Shown: positions 42,139 to 51,784 of the stretch, piece by piece
How positions within the stretch are numbered: position 1 is the first letter of the stretch
Layout of the letters: the number at the start of each line of letters is the position of its first letter
NCBI GenBank assembly: GCA_905234475.1
Contig: CAJOHX010000001.1
Location: 1 to 64,000 of the forward strand
Source: an uncultured Bacteroidales bacterium
GTDB lineage: Bacteria > Bacteroidota > Bacteroidia > Bacteroidales > UBA932
Direction of reading: 5' to 3'
Length of the DNA stretch: 64,000 nucleotides
The notes under the pieces: generated by a model
The model's database searches: none
Told to the model about the DNA's origin: nothing
What the model saw: only the letters and a program-made list of their open reading frames with translations
Program-made: the position numbers and the translations under genes

Positions 42139-42139
42139 A

Positions 42140-42375
42140 CTCTTTTATTTTGATAATTTGATGTTTTCTTATAGCGATGTTGAAATGTTGATAATTCATC
42201 AAAGCTATTCAAAATCAGATTATTGGATAAAGGAGTAAAAGTTGAAAATCCGGTTGAAAGCGTGTTTGAGCCTTTGTTGAAAAAGGACCGGTTTCGCTTA
42301 TCGACATCCGGAAAGAAGTAAATAACAGCTTTTCCACAGGGTTTTCAACGACCTTTGAGACGTTTATGTTGATAA
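42140..42375. other. AT-rich region between ruvB and mfd with DnaA-box-like words
   Basis: This divergent gap is strongly AT-rich against GC-rich surroundings. It holds TTTTCCACA (42330-42338), which fits TTWTNCACA. It also holds near-matches TGTTGATAA at 42186 and 42367, TGTTGAAAA at 42275, TGTTGAAAT at 42178 and TTATCGACA at 42298. The words run in both orientations. It could be an origin-like cluster or simply the mfd regulatory region. No TAnnTTTG box for mfd was found in it. Confidence 0.4.
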
Positions 42376-45300
42376 GTGACAAAACGAGTGCATGCCTGCA
42401 AGACAGAATCCGTTCCGGTCAGGACGTGTTCTGTCGGGGGCTCTTTTTGTCCGCACGCTGGTTTGTCCTTTCCCAGGTGGTACAGAAGGGGATGCATGTT
42501 GTCGTGCTTCCCAACCGGGAGGCGGCGGAATACTGTGCCGCCGACCTGTATCCGCTGATTGAAGGCGATAGCGTATTTTTCCTTCCGGAATCGGGCAAGA
42601 GCGTTGAGCGCAGCAATTACAAGTCCTCCTTGGGCGTCCAGCGCACCTCCGCCATCGGCAAAATACTTTCTGCTTCCGACGATTTACTGATCATCGTCAC
42701 CTACCCCGAGGCCCTGGCCGAATCCATTCCGATGACGAAATCCATCCAGGAAGCGGTATTTAAGATCAAGGAAGGCGACGAGATATCCCACGAACAGATC
42801 ATTAAAATCCTGTCCGGACAGGGCTTTGAAAAAGTTGACTTCGTCTCCGCCCCGGGACAGTACGCCATCCGCGGATCTATCGTGGATATTTTCTCCTTCT
42901 CGGACAATAACCCTTACCGAATTTCCTTCTGGGGCAACGAGATAGAGAACATCCACAGTTTCGACTGCAACACGCAGCTGTCCAAGGAAAAGGTCTCCGG
43001 CATCGAGATTGTCCCAGACCTGGTGAGCCAGGAAGACAGGCAGGGACAGAGCATCATGGAGATATTCCCGAAGGAGACCCTGGTCTGGCTGGACTCCTCG
43101 GATATGTATGCGAAGGAGCCCTTCTTCAAGGAATTGAAACCCTTCCAGAAGGTCTATATCGACACCCCGCTCTCTTATGGAGGGATGGATATGCTTGAGT
43201 TCAAAATCTCCCCGCAGCCTACTTTCAACAAGAATTTCGAGCTTCTGACGGAAGACATACGAAGCCGTATCGAAAACGGCTACAAGGTCCTGATTTACGG
43301 AGAGAAGCAAAGCCAGATCGAACGCATCAAATCCATCCTCTCCCAAAACGGCGGCCTTATTCCGGATTTTGTCGTCGGGAAGAATATCCACAACGGCTTT
43401 ATCGATGCGGAGAACAAAGTCTGCTGCTACTCCGACCATGAGATCTTCGACCGTTTTCACCGGGTAAATCTCCGGCGGACGGTGGAGAAGAGCGAGCAGC
43501 TCACGATCAACGACCTGAATGCCTTCAACATTGGGGATTATGTGGTCCATATCGACCACGGCGTGGGCATTTTCGGCGGCCTGGTACGTCTGAAGGATGA
43601 TTACGGCCGCGTGCGCGAGGTGGTCAAGATTACCTACAAGGACGGCGACGTGGTCTTCGTGTCCGTCCATGCGCTGCACAAAATCTCCCGTTTCCGCTCC
43701 CGCGAGGGAGAGGCGCCCCGGATTAACAAACTGGGTTCCAAATCGTGGATTACCCTCAAATACAACGCGAAATCCAAGGTTAAGGACATTGCCAAGGACC
43801 TGATCCAGCTGTACGCCAAGCGCCGCGCCTCCAAGGGCTTTGCCTTCTCGGCGGACACCTATCTGCAGGAAGAGCTGGAATCCTCCTTCATGTATGAGGA
43901 TACCCCCGACCAGGAGACGGCCACCGCTGCGGTCAAGCACGACATGGAGGACAGCTGCCCCATGGACCGCCTCATTTGTGGAGATGTCGGCTTCGGCAAG
44001 ACGGAAATCGCCATCCGGGCGGCGTTCAAGGCTGTTTCCGACAGCAAGCAGGTGGCGGTGCTCGTACCGACGACCATCCTCGCACTGCAGCATTTCAACA
44101 CCTTCCGCCAGCGCCTTCAGAACCTGCCCTGCAACGTGGACTACGTGAGCCGCCTGCGCACGGCCAAAGAGGTCACGGAGATCAAGAAACGCCTCAAGGA
44201 AGGGAAGATAGACATCCTGATCGGCACGCACAAGATTCTGGGCAAGGAATTCGAATTCAAGGACCTGGGCCTGCTCGTCATCGACGAGGAACAGAAATTC
44301 GGCGTGGCCGCGAAGGAGCGCCTTCGCGAAATCAAGGCCTCCGTGGACACCCTTACGCTCACAGCCACCCCGATCCCCCGCACCCTGCAGTTCTCCCTGC
44401 TGGGCGCCCGCGACCTGAGCATCATCAACACCCCGCCGCCCAACCGCATTCCGGTGCAGACGGAGATCATTCTCTTTGACGAGAAGGAGATCCGCAGCAT
44501 CATCAACTACGAACTCAACCGCGGCGGCCAGATCTTCTTCCTGCACAACAAAGTGGAGGAACTCCCCGCCATCAACGACATCCTGCACCGCCTGGTTCCG
44601 GACATGAAAATCTGCGTTGCCCACGGACAGATGGAATCGCGCGAACTCGAGACGCGGATGCTCGACTTCATCCGGGGCGACTACGACATGATGCTCTGTA
44701 CGACCCTGATTGAGAACGGGTTGGATATTCCCAACGCCAACACGATCCTGATCAACCAGGCGCAGAATTTCGGCCTGAGCGACCTGCACCAGCTGCGCGG
44801 CCGCGTGGGCCGTTCCAACAAGAAGGCGTTCTGTTACCTGATCGTGCCGCCGCTGGTGAGCATCAGCGACGACGCCCGCCGCCGGCTCAAGGCCATCGAG
44901 GAATTCTCCGATCTGGGCAGCGGCTTCAACATCGCCATGCAGGACCTGGACATCCGCGGCGCCGGCAACCTGCTGGGCGCCGAGCAGAGCGGCTTCATCA
45001 TGGACATGGGCTTCGAGACCTACCAGAAGATCCTGGCGGAAGCCATGGAGGAACTGGGCGTGGAGACCGGCATCGTGACCCGGAGCGAACGCAGCAAGTT
45101 CGTGACGGAATGCACGATAGAGACGGACCAGCCGGCCCATATCCCGGACGACTATATCGACGTGACGGCGGAGAAAATACGCATCTACCGCACCATCGAC
45201 GCGATGTCTTCCGATAAGGAGATCGACCGCTATGCCACGCAGCTGGCCGACCGTTTCGGCGCCTTCCCCGCCGAACTCGGCAACCTCTTCGAGGTGGTCA

Positions 45301-45548
45301 AGATCCGCAACCTCGGCGCGGCGCTCGGCTTCGAGAAAGTCATCGTCAAGAACGGCCTGATGATCGCTTTCTTCATCGCCAATCCCATGTCGCCCTACTA
45401 CAAGACCCCCGTGTTTGCAAAGATCCTGGAGAAGACGGCGGAAATGCCGCGTTTCGAGCTCAAGCAGACGGAAAACAAACTGAAAATCGTGGTGCGGGGC
45501 GTCTCCTCCCTCAAGGAAGCGCACACACTGTTGGGCAAGTTGCGATAA
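42366..45548 (+). CDS. mfd: Mfd transcription-repair coupling factor
   Basis: Removes RNA polymerase stalled at DNA damage and recruits the UvrABC system. The 1060 residues show a UvrB-like N-terminal region, the RNA-polymerase-interaction domain around 385-445 (IGDYVVHIDHGVGIFGGLVR), the motor with Walker A CGDVGFGKTE at about 537-546, the VIDEEQKFG box near 640, motif VI in QLRGRVGRS, and the C-terminal TRCF domain. It is slightly shorter than the usual 1100-1150. The ATG at 42366 overlaps a TGTTGATAA word. Confidence 0.97.
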   Translation: MLISDKTSACLQDRIRSGQDVFCRGLFLSARWFVLSQVVQKGMHVVVLPNREAAEYCAADLYPLIEGDSVFFLPESGKSVERSNYKSSLGVQRTSAIGKILSASDDLLIIVTYPEALAESIPMTKSIQEAVFKIKEGDEISHEQIIKILSGQGFEKVDFVSAPGQYAIRGSIVDIFSFSDNNPYRISFWGNEIENIHSFDCNTQLSKEKVSGIEIVPDLVSQEDRQGQSIMEIFPKETLVWLDSSDMYAKEPFFKELKPFQKVYIDTPLSYGGMDMLEFKISPQPTFNKNFELLTEDIRSRIENGYKVLIYGEKQSQIERIKSILSQNGGLIPDFVVGKNIHNGFIDAENKVCCYSDHEIFDRFHRVNLRRTVEKSEQLTINDLNAFNIGDYVVHIDHGVGIFGGLVRLKDDYGRVREVVKITYKDGDVVFVSVHALHKISRFRSREGEAPRINKLGSKSWITLKYNAKSKVKDIAKDLIQLYAKRRASKGFAFSADTYLQEELESSFMYEDTPDQETATAAVKHDMEDSCPMDRLICGDVGFGKTEIAIRAAFKAVSDSKQVAVLVPTTILALQHFNTFRQRLQNLPCNVDYVSRLRTAKEVTEIKKRLKEGKIDILIGTHKILGKEFEFKDLGLLVIDEEQKFGVAAKERLREIKASVDTLTLTATPIPRTLQFSLLGARDLSIINTPPPNRIPVQTEIILFDEKEIRSIINYELNRGGQIFFLHNKVEELPAINDILHRLVPDMKICVAHGQMESRELETRMLDFIRGDYDMMLCTTLIENGLDIPNANTILINQAQNFGLSDLHQLRGRVGRSNKKAFCYLIVPPLVSISDDARRRLKAIEEFSDLGSGFNIAMQDLDIRGAGNLLGAEQSGFIMDMGFETYQKILAEAMEELGVETGIVTRSERSKFVTECTIETDQPAHIPDDYIDVTAEKIRIYRTIDAMSSDKEIDRYATQLADRFGAFPAELGNLFEVVKIRNLGAALGFEKVIVKNGLMIAFFIANPMSPYYKTPVFAKILEKTAEMPRFELKQTENKLKIVVRGVSSLKEAHTLLGKLR

Positions 45549-45553
45549 TTTAT

Positions 45554-45561
45554 TAACTTTG
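45554..45561 (+). promoter_or_regulatory. Bacteroidota -7 box for coaX
   Basis: TAACTTTG with TTG at 45531-45533 (20-nt spacer), 14 nt before the coaX ATG. It starts the coaX-OMP-TPR-lptC string. Confidence 0.75.
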
Positions 45562-45575
45562 TATGTTTTGCGACC

Positions 45576-46304
45576 ATGGCCAATCTCATCGTTGAAGTAG
45601 GAAACACCGCGCTGAAAGCCGCATGGACCGAGGGTATCACCCTGGGCAAGACCTTCCGTTACCAGGGCGAGAAGCGGATGGAATTCCTGCTTTCCATGCT
45701 CGACAGGGAGCGCCCCGAGGTGCTCACGGTGGCGTCTGCATCCGGCGTGCTTCCGGAAGAGGAAGCCCTGCTGCGCGAGCGCTGCTCCCACCTGCTCATC
45801 CTGGACAAAAACCACACGGAGCTGCTTCTGCGCCATAATTTCCCCGAGTACCTGACCTTCGACCGCGCCGCGGGCCTGGTCGCTGCCGGCTTCCTGTTCC
45901 AGGACAAACCGGTAACCGTCTTCGACTTCGGTACCACCCTGACGGTCGATTTCCTGAGCCGGGACGGCCGCTACATGGGCGGCAACATTTCCCCGGGCTG
46001 CCGGACGCGTTTCAAGGCCCTGGAGCGCTATTCCCGGTCGCTTCCGCTCGTGGATACCCCGGACCAGGTGGCCCCGGAGGGACACTCCGTCAAGAGCGCC
46101 ATCGAGTCCGGCGTCATTTCGGGCATAATGTTTGAAATTGAAGGCTACATCCGGCTCCGGCCCGAAAATATCGTGATTTTTACGGGCGGAGACGCAATTT
46201 ATTTTGCCAAGAAGACGAAAAACTCGATATTTGTAGTTTCCAACATGGTTTTGCTGGGCCTGGCCCTGATAACGGACGACTATGTCACGAAGAATCTTAA
46301 ATAA
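45576..46304 (+). CDS. coaX: Type III pantothenate kinase
   Basis: First step of coenzyme A synthesis. The 242 residues have the N-terminal phosphate loop IVEVGNTALKAAW, DFGTTLTVDFLS for nucleotide and pantothenate binding, and GGNISPGCRTRFKAL. The residue after IVE is Val where many members have Asp (D-x-G-N); since that aspartate is usually important, this substitution is worth checking. Its last 23 nt overlap the start of the next gene. Confidence 0.93.
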   Translation: MANLIVEVGNTALKAAWTEGITLGKTFRYQGEKRMEFLLSMLDRERPEVLTVASASGVLPEEEALLRERCSHLLILDKNHTELLLRHNFPEYLTFDRAAGLVAAGFLFQDKPVTVFDFGTTLTVDFLSRDGRYMGGNISPGCRTRFKALERYSRSLPLVDTPDQVAPEGHSVKSAIESGVISGIMFEIEGYIRLRPENIVIFTGGDAIYFAKKTKNSIFVVSNMVLLGLALITDDYVTKNLK

Positions 46305-47616
46305 AGCAGGATTGGCCGCAGTCCTGGCCGTGTGCGCCGCTTTCAGCGCATTCGGGCAGGCTACGGGCACCTATACACCATATTCCATCTACGGGGTCGG
46401 AGACCTCAGCCAGCCGGGCTCGGCCTACAACAAGACCATGGGCGGCGTCGGCATCGCCTCCCGCAACCCCCGCTACATCAACCTCCTGAATCCCGCCGCC
46501 GTCACGGCTCGGGACGCCGCGGACGAGAGCTACCTGGGCAGCCCCTTCATGACGGACTTCTCCCTGTATGCAGACAACAAGATCTTCAAGCAGGGCGACA
46601 TCATTTCCGCAAGCAACACCGTCAACATCAACGACCTGGCCATGTCCTTCCCGCTCTGGCGCAATTCCGCGATGATGGTGGGCATCATGCCCTACAGCGA
46701 CACGGGCTTCGGCTACAGCTTCGACTACACGGATCCCCAGCTGATCGGCCATACGGGCAGCATTTCCTATTCCGCGGCGGGCATGGGCAGCATCTACAAG
46801 GTTTTCGCCGCCGCGGGCGTGACCTTCTTCAAGCGCCTGTCCGTGGGCGCGCAGTGGAATTTCTACTTCGGCGACATCGAGAAGACCTATTATACCATCT
46901 TCAACGACGCTTCGTACAACAGCATCAAGAACGGCACCTCAGCCAAGATTACCGGCCATGCCGGCAAATTCGGACTCCAGTACGAGCAGCCGCTGGGCTC
47001 CAAGTTGACGCTGGGCATCGGTGCGACCTACACGACCGCCGCTTCCCTGCGGGGCACGGTGGAGGCGAGCCGCTCCCTGGCGGCCAGCACTTCCGCCGCC
47101 GACACCCTCTACTACCACCGGGACGACCTGGGCAAGACGGCCGACGTGCGGCTTGCCGGCGAGATCGGCGTGGGCATTTCCCTGCGGGATGCCGGACGCT
47201 GGCGCGCGGAGTTCGACTACACCCGTTCCGACTGGACGAAGAGCGGCCTGGACGGGATCCGCGGTCTGTCGGCCAGCAAGATTTTCTCCACTTCGGTGAC
47301 CGAGGCGTACCGCTTCGGCTTCGAATTTATCCCCAATCCCAACGACATCCGCTACTATTTCAACCATGTCGCATACCGGGTTGGCGCCTACCACAAAAAA
47401 GACTATTTCTTATTGAATGGCAATCAGATAGCCTCGACGGGAATCACCCTTGGCGTGACCCTTCCGGTCATCAACGGATACAACGGACTCACGCTCGGCA
47501 TAGATTTTGGACAACGGGGTTCAGTAGAGAACAACCAGATACGGGAACGCTACATCAATTTCTCCATCGGGTTCAATCTCTACGACATATGGTTCCACAA
47601 GTACCAATACGATTAA
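46282..47616 (+). CDS. Outer-membrane beta-barrel protein of the coaX-lptC cluster
   Basis: A 444-residue exported protein with signal MSRRILNKAGLAAVLAVCAA, cleaved near AFG. The early sequence TYTPYSIYGVGDLSQPGSAYNKTMGG, broken here at 20, contains the YS-x-x-GxGDL signature of a Bacteroidota membrane-barrel family distantly like FadL/OmpP1. Alternating strands follow, ending with INFSIGFNLYDIWFHKYQYD. It overlaps coaX by 23 nt and is followed by TPR and lptC genes, an order kept in many Bacteroidales. A role in envelope assembly is inferred; no substrate is known. Confidence 0.8.
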   Translation: MSRRILNKAGLAAVLAVCAAFSAFGQATGTYTPYSIYGVGDLSQPGSAYNKTMGGVGIASRNPRYINLLNPAAVTARDAADESYLGSPFMTDFSLYADNKIFKQGDIISASNTVNINDLAMSFPLWRNSAMMVGIMPYSDTGFGYSFDYTDPQLIGHTGSISYSAAGMGSIYKVFAAAGVTFFKRLSVGAQWNFYFGDIEKTYYTIFNDASYNSIKNGTSAKITGHAGKFGLQYEQPLGSKLTLGIGATYTTAASLRGTVEASRSLAASTSAADTLYYHRDDLGKTADVRLAGEIGVGISLRDAGRWRAEFDYTRSDWTKSGLDGIRGLSASKIFSTSVTEAYRFGFEFIPNPNDIRYYFNHVAYRVGAYHKKDYFLLNGNQIASTGITLGVTLPVINGYNGLTLGIDFGQRGSVENNQIRERYINFSIGFNLYDIWFHKYQYD

Positions 47617-47632
47617 TTTAACAGTTAGCGAT

Positions 47633-48955
47633 ATGAAAAAATTTATTCTTGTCATTTTGACCCTTTCAGCCACGCTGGCGGGAACCAATGTTTTCGCCCA
47701 GGGCAAGTACGGCCGCGACAGCGCGCAGTGCGTTACCAATCTTTCCTTCTACAAGGAGTACTTCAAGCAGAAGAACTACGATGAGTCGCTGCCGAGCTGG
47801 CGCAAGGCTTATAGCGTTTGCCCGCCGACGGCCAACCAGAACCTGCTTATCGACGGCACGACCCTGATGCGCCGCCTGATCACCGCGAACGCCAAGGACG
47901 CCAAGTACCGCGCCGCCCTGGTGGACTCCCTGCTGACCCTGCATGACCTGCGCGCCCGCTACTATACCCAGTATGCCGTGACCGCACTCAACAACAAGGG
48001 CGTGGACCTGTCGAATTACGTCAAGAACGATCCCCAGAAGCTCTATGACGGCTTCGAGGGCATCATCGCCAACAACCAGGAGCAGACCCGCGCCACGGTC
48101 CTGCTGTTCGACCTGCAGGCCGCCATCGACCTCTTCCAGGCCGGCGGGCTGGATGCCGAGACCGTGATCAACGCCTATCAGCGCAATACCGAGCTGCTGG
48201 AGAAGGCCACCCCGGCCAACGACAGCGAGAAGGAGCAGATCGCCAATGTCAAGAACGACATGGGCAGCCTGTTCGCCGCCAGCAAGGTAGCCAGCTGCGA
48301 CAACCTGCTTGAGCTCTACACCCCGCGCCTGGCCGCCGATCCAGACAACCTCCAGCTAGCCCAGAGCATCGTGAAGACCATGAGCATGACCGACGGTTGC
48401 GACAACAACGACCTCTTCCTGCAGGCCGTCACCACGATGAACCGCCTGGATCCTTCCGCCAGCTCCTCCTATTATCTGTTCCGCCTGCACGGCGCCCGCG
48501 GCAATGTCGACGAGGCGATCGTGTACATGGAGAATGCCCTCGCCAGCGATGACGTCGAGGATACCCGCAAGGCCGACTGGACCTACGAGCTCGCGACCTT
48601 CTGCTTCAAGAACGGCAAGAGCTCCCAGGCCTTCGAGTATGCCACCAAGGTGGCTGCCGAGAACGACGCCCTGGCCGGCAAGGCCTACTTCCTGATCGGC
48701 AACATCTGGGGCTCCACCCGCTGCGGCGGCAACGAGATCGAGCGTCGCGCCCCGTACTGGGTCGCCTGCGACTACATGAACAAGGCCAAGGCCGCGGATC
48801 CTTCCCTGACCGACGAGGCCAACCGCTACATCAGCCAGTACAGCGTGTACTTCCCGGAGACGGCGGAGGCGTTCATGTACGACATCACCAAGGGCCAGTC
48901 CTACACGGTGGTCTGCGGCGGCATGCGTGCCACCACCACGGTGCGTACCAGATAA
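47633..48955 (+). CDS. Periplasmic TPR-repeat protein
   Basis: A 440-residue protein with signal peptide MKKFILVILTLSATLAGTNV and cleavage after FAQ. The mature part is helical with tetratricopeptide-like repeats, for example FYKEYFKQKNYDESLPSWRK near the N-terminus and YLFRLHGARGNVDEAIVYME later. It contains several Cys (YSVCPP, TRCGGNE, ASCDN) that could form disulfides. It lies between the outer-membrane barrel and lptC in the conserved envelope string, so it probably helps outer-membrane or LPS assembly. Its exact role is unknown. Confidence 0.82.
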   Translation: MKKFILVILTLSATLAGTNVFAQGKYGRDSAQCVTNLSFYKEYFKQKNYDESLPSWRKAYSVCPPTANQNLLIDGTTLMRRLITANAKDAKYRAALVDSLLTLHDLRARYYTQYAVTALNNKGVDLSNYVKNDPQKLYDGFEGIIANNQEQTRATVLLFDLQAAIDLFQAGGLDAETVINAYQRNTELLEKATPANDSEKEQIANVKNDMGSLFAASKVASCDNLLELYTPRLAADPDNLQLAQSIVKTMSMTDGCDNNDLFLQAVTTMNRLDPSASSSYYLFRLHGARGNVDEAIVYMENALASDDVEDTRKADWTYELATFCFKNGKSSQAFEYATKVAAENDALAGKAYFLIGNIWGSTRCGGNEIERRAPYWVACDYMNKAKAADPSLTDEANRYISQYSVYFPETAEAFMYDITKGQSYTVVCGGMRATTTVRTR

Positions 48956-48983
48956 CTTGCGCGGCAGAGGACATATTATCCGC

Positions 48984-49589
48984 ATGCTGGCAATCACGAC
49001 GGTGGTTGCCAGCATTGTCGTTTCTTGCAAGAACAAGATAGGGGAAGCGGACAAGCTGGACCTGAGCCGGACGCCCACCCAGCAGACCTTCGACATGTTC
49101 GCCGTCCGGACCGAGAACGGGACGGTGGGCCTGCGGATCGAGGCGGACCTGATGGAGCACTACGATGCCGACACGGCCTCGTACGACGCCTTCCCGCACG
49201 GGATTTCCGTGTTCGGATACAACGACGAAGGCCTGCTCGAATCCATCATCCTGGCGGACGACGCCCGGCACATCGTGCCCAAGGACAAGAACCGGGACGA
49301 GGTCTGGGAAGCCTTCGGCAACGTCATCCTGCACAATGTCATCGAGCAGGAGACCATGGAGACGGACACCATCTACTGGGACGAGGCCAAGAAGGAGGTC
49401 TACACGGACTGCTATGTCAAGATTTATTCCCGCCAGGGCTTCCTGCAGGGCTTTGGAATGCGCGCCAGCGACCGTGTCCGCAACGCCATCCTGTACCGTC
49501 CATTCGACGGATATGGGGTCGTTGTGCAGGATAGTACGGCGGTAATCATTGATTCTGTGAATTTTATTGGGCCATTTCCAAAAAAATGA
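48984..49589 (+). CDS. lptC: LptC-like LPS export protein
   Basis: Membrane-anchored periplasmic bridge protein of the Lpt LPS-transport system. The ATG at 48984 gives MLAITTVVASIVVSC, a lipoprotein-like signal; an in-frame TTG at 48957 would add the basic segment RGRGHIIR and is a good alternative. The body has the beta-jellyroll pattern of the family: RIEADLMEHYDADTASYDAF, GISVFGYNDEGLLESIILAD, EVWEAFGNVILHNV, and a C-terminal GFGMRASDRVRNAILYRPFD. It lies 28 nt after the TPR gene. The lptA-like and lptB genes are not here. Confidence 0.85.
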   Translation: MLAITTVVASIVVSCKNKIGEADKLDLSRTPTQQTFDMFAVRTENGTVGLRIEADLMEHYDADTASYDAFPHGISVFGYNDEGLLESIILADDARHIVPKDKNRDEVWEAFGNVILHNVIEQETMETDTIYWDEAKKEVYTDCYVKIYSRQGFLQGFGMRASDRVRNAILYRPFDGYGVVVQDSTAVIIDSVNFIGPFPKK

Positions 49590-49590
49590 C

Positions 49591-49598
49591 TAAATTCG
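49591..49598 (+). promoter_or_regulatory. Possible -7 box for ppiD
   Basis: TAAATTCG differs from TAnnTTTG at one position; TTG at 49567-49569 is 21 nt upstream. The AT-rich 42-nt leader before ppiD fits a promoter. Confidence 0.4.
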
Positions 49599-49632
49599 CA
49601 GCCCTTATCGAAAATTATAAAATAACATAACT

Positions 49633-51711
49633 ATGGCGGTACTTGAAAAAATACGCGTTAAGTTTGGCCTGCTGATCTCGATTATCATCGCGCTGGCCCT
49701 CCTTTCCTTTATCATTGACCCTAACACGTTGGAGTCTGCACTCAACTCGATGTCTTCCAAATACGACGTCGGCCAGATTGCAGGCAAGCGGGTGTCCTAC
49801 GCGGACTTCCAGGCCGACGTCGACCGTTACACGACCATCAACGAGCTCCTCTCCGGGTCCGTCCGCGACGAGGAGACCCAGAAGCAGATCCGCAACGCCG
49901 CGTGGCAGGAGCTCCTGGACAAGTACATGTTCGTCAAGAATGCCCAGAATGCCGGCCTGACCGTCGGCCAGGACGAGATGCTGGCCCTGATGGGCGGCGA
50001 GTACGTCTCCCCGGTCATCGAGCAGAACGCGGTGTTCGTGGATGAGACCGGCACCTTCTCCGCCGACCGCCTGAAGGCCTTCATCCAGAATGTCGACAGC
50101 GACGAGAGCGGCCAGCTCCGCACCTACTGGAACTACATCCAAAACACGGTCCACAACCAGCAGTTCTACGCCAAATACGGCGCCTTGTTCACCGCCAGCG
50201 GAATGGACAACTCCCTGCAGCTCGCCCAGGCCCTCCAGGACGGCAACACGACCGCAGATGTGGACTACGTCATGGTGTACTACCCGATGTCCGCCGAGGA
50301 CAGCACCGTGAACGTGTCTTCCGACGAGATCCGCGCCTACTACAAGGCCCACAAGGATTTCTTCAAGCAGAACGCCAACCGCGATATCGAATACGTTGTG
50401 TATGAGGTCGTTCCGTCCGAGGCCGACATCGCTGCCGCCAGCGATGCGATTTCCGAGGCCTACGACGAGTTCGCCACCACGGACAACATGCGTACCTTCC
50501 TGCTCAAGAATTCCGACCGCGGCCTGGACAACTACTGGTACAAGGCCGGAGAGCTGCGCACAATCAACGCTGAGCTGGACGACCAGATCTTCGGCGGCGC
50601 CGCCGTGTCCCAGATCGTCAACGACGGCAACACCTTCTACGCCGCCCGCGTGATGGACAGCAAGATGCTTCCTGACTCCGCGTTCGTCAAGCACATCCTT
50701 CTCCAGGGCGAGAATGCCGCCCGTACGGCCGACAGCCTCGTGACCGTGATCAAGAAGGGTGGCAACCTCGCCAACCTGGCCGCCACGTATTCCGCCGACA
50801 CAGGATCGATGGCCGACGGAGAGCTCGGCAGCATCGGCTGGATGACCCAGAGCTACATGATTCCGGGCTTCGAGGGGATCTTCGATGCCAAGGTGGGCGA
50901 GCCGTTCGTGCTCGAAACCCAGTACGGTTCCCACGTGGTTGTGGTGAGCCGCAAGACCAAGCCCGTGGCCAAGAAGCAGGTTGCGATCTTCGAGAAGGAA
51001 GCCATCGCGAGCAAGGAGACCTTCAACAGCTACTACGCCCAGGCCAACACCTTCGCCACCCTCGCCGGCGGCACCTACGAAGGCTACCAGAAGGCCCTGG
51101 ATTCCACCAAGGTCTATTCCCACCCGGTCACCATCACCGAGGCCACGGCCAACTACGGTGCCATCGAAAACGCCAAGGAGGTGACCCGCTGGGCCTTTGA
51201 TGCCAAGGTCGGCAAGGCTTCCAACATCATCACCGTGGACAACAGCTACTTCTTCGTGGTGGCCCTCAAAGACGCCAGCAAGGAAGGCTACGCCCCTGTC
51301 CAGAAGGTGGCTTCCCAGATCAAGGACCTGCTCTATTTCAACAAGATGCAGGAGGTTGAGAGCAAGAAGATCGCCGAGCAGATCGCCGGCGCGCAGAGCC
51401 TGGAGGAGGCTGCCGAGAAGCTCGGCACGACGGTGGAGCACCGCGAGGCCCTCTCGCTCGGATCCTCGAGCGTGGAGCCGGCCCTGCTGGGTGCCATCGC
51501 CGCTGCCAAGGAGGGTGAGCTCTACGGCCCCGTGGCCGGCCAGATGGGCACCTATGTGGTCCGCGTGAACAGCAAGGAGCTCGGCTCCTTCTACACCGAG
51601 GACGACGCCAAGGCGCTCGCCAACCAGAAGGCCCAGTACCTCTCCCAGATGATCCTGTCCGTCATGCAGGACTACGACAACGTCAAGGATAACCGCGAGC
51701 GTTTCTTCTAG
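49633..51711 (+). CDS. ppiD: PpiD/SurA-like peptidyl-prolyl isomerase chaperone
   Basis: Inner-membrane anchored periplasmic chaperone that helps exported outer-membrane proteins fold. The 692 residues have a short N-terminus and one TM helix at about 11-28 (FGLLISIIIALALLSFII). A SurA_N-type helical domain (about 45-240) and a parvulin-type domain around 345-440 (FVKHILLQGENA, YSADTGSMADGELGSIGWM, GSHVVVVSRK) follow. A second, degenerate parvulin-like segment probably follows to about 680. It closes the envelope cluster and is followed by a very long hairpin. Confidence 0.93.
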   Translation: MAVLEKIRVKFGLLISIIIALALLSFIIDPNTLESALNSMSSKYDVGQIAGKRVSYADFQADVDRYTTINELLSGSVRDEETQKQIRNAAWQELLDKYMFVKNAQNAGLTVGQDEMLALMGGEYVSPVIEQNAVFVDETGTFSADRLKAFIQNVDSDESGQLRTYWNYIQNTVHNQQFYAKYGALFTASGMDNSLQLAQALQDGNTTADVDYVMVYYPMSAEDSTVNVSSDEIRAYYKAHKDFFKQNANRDIEYVVYEVVPSEADIAAASDAISEAYDEFATTDNMRTFLLKNSDRGLDNYWYKAGELRTINAELDDQIFGGAAVSQIVNDGNTFYAARVMDSKMLPDSAFVKHILLQGENAARTADSLVTVIKKGGNLANLAATYSADTGSMADGELGSIGWMTQSYMIPGFEGIFDAKVGEPFVLETQYGSHVVVVSRKTKPVAKKQVAIFEKEAIASKETFNSYYAQANTFATLAGGTYEGYQKALDSTKVYSHPVTITEATANYGAIENAKEVTRWAFDAKVGKASNIITVDNSYFFVVALKDASKEGYAPVQKVASQIKDLLYFNKMQEVESKKIAEQIAGAQSLEEAAEKLGTTVEHREALSLGSSSVEPALLGAIAAAKEGELYGPVAGQMGTYVVRVNSKELGSFYTEDDAKALANQKAQYLSQMILSVMQDYDNVKDNRERFF

Positions 51712-51721
51712 CTGAATACCG

Positions 51722-51784
51722 CCAAAGCAGGGAAGCTGTTTTGCCTGGCAATAAAATGCCGGCAAAACAGCTTCCCTGCTTTGG
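51722..51784 (+). terminator. Very long perfect hairpin after ppiD
   Basis: The 24-nt arm 51722-51745 (starting CCAAAGCAGGG) pairs perfectly with 51761-51784. The 15-nt loop contains a further GGCA/TGCC pair around ATAAAA. There is no T-run, so it is not a classic terminator, but the stem is far longer than usual. It may block transcription or protect the 3' end of the ppiD mRNA. No second copy was found in the window. Confidence 0.65.

Noticed and set aside
42684..46370. A very long open frame on the minus strand opposite mfd and coaX
   Set aside because: Same cause: antisense to two well-conserved genes, with biased composition and no recognisable motif.
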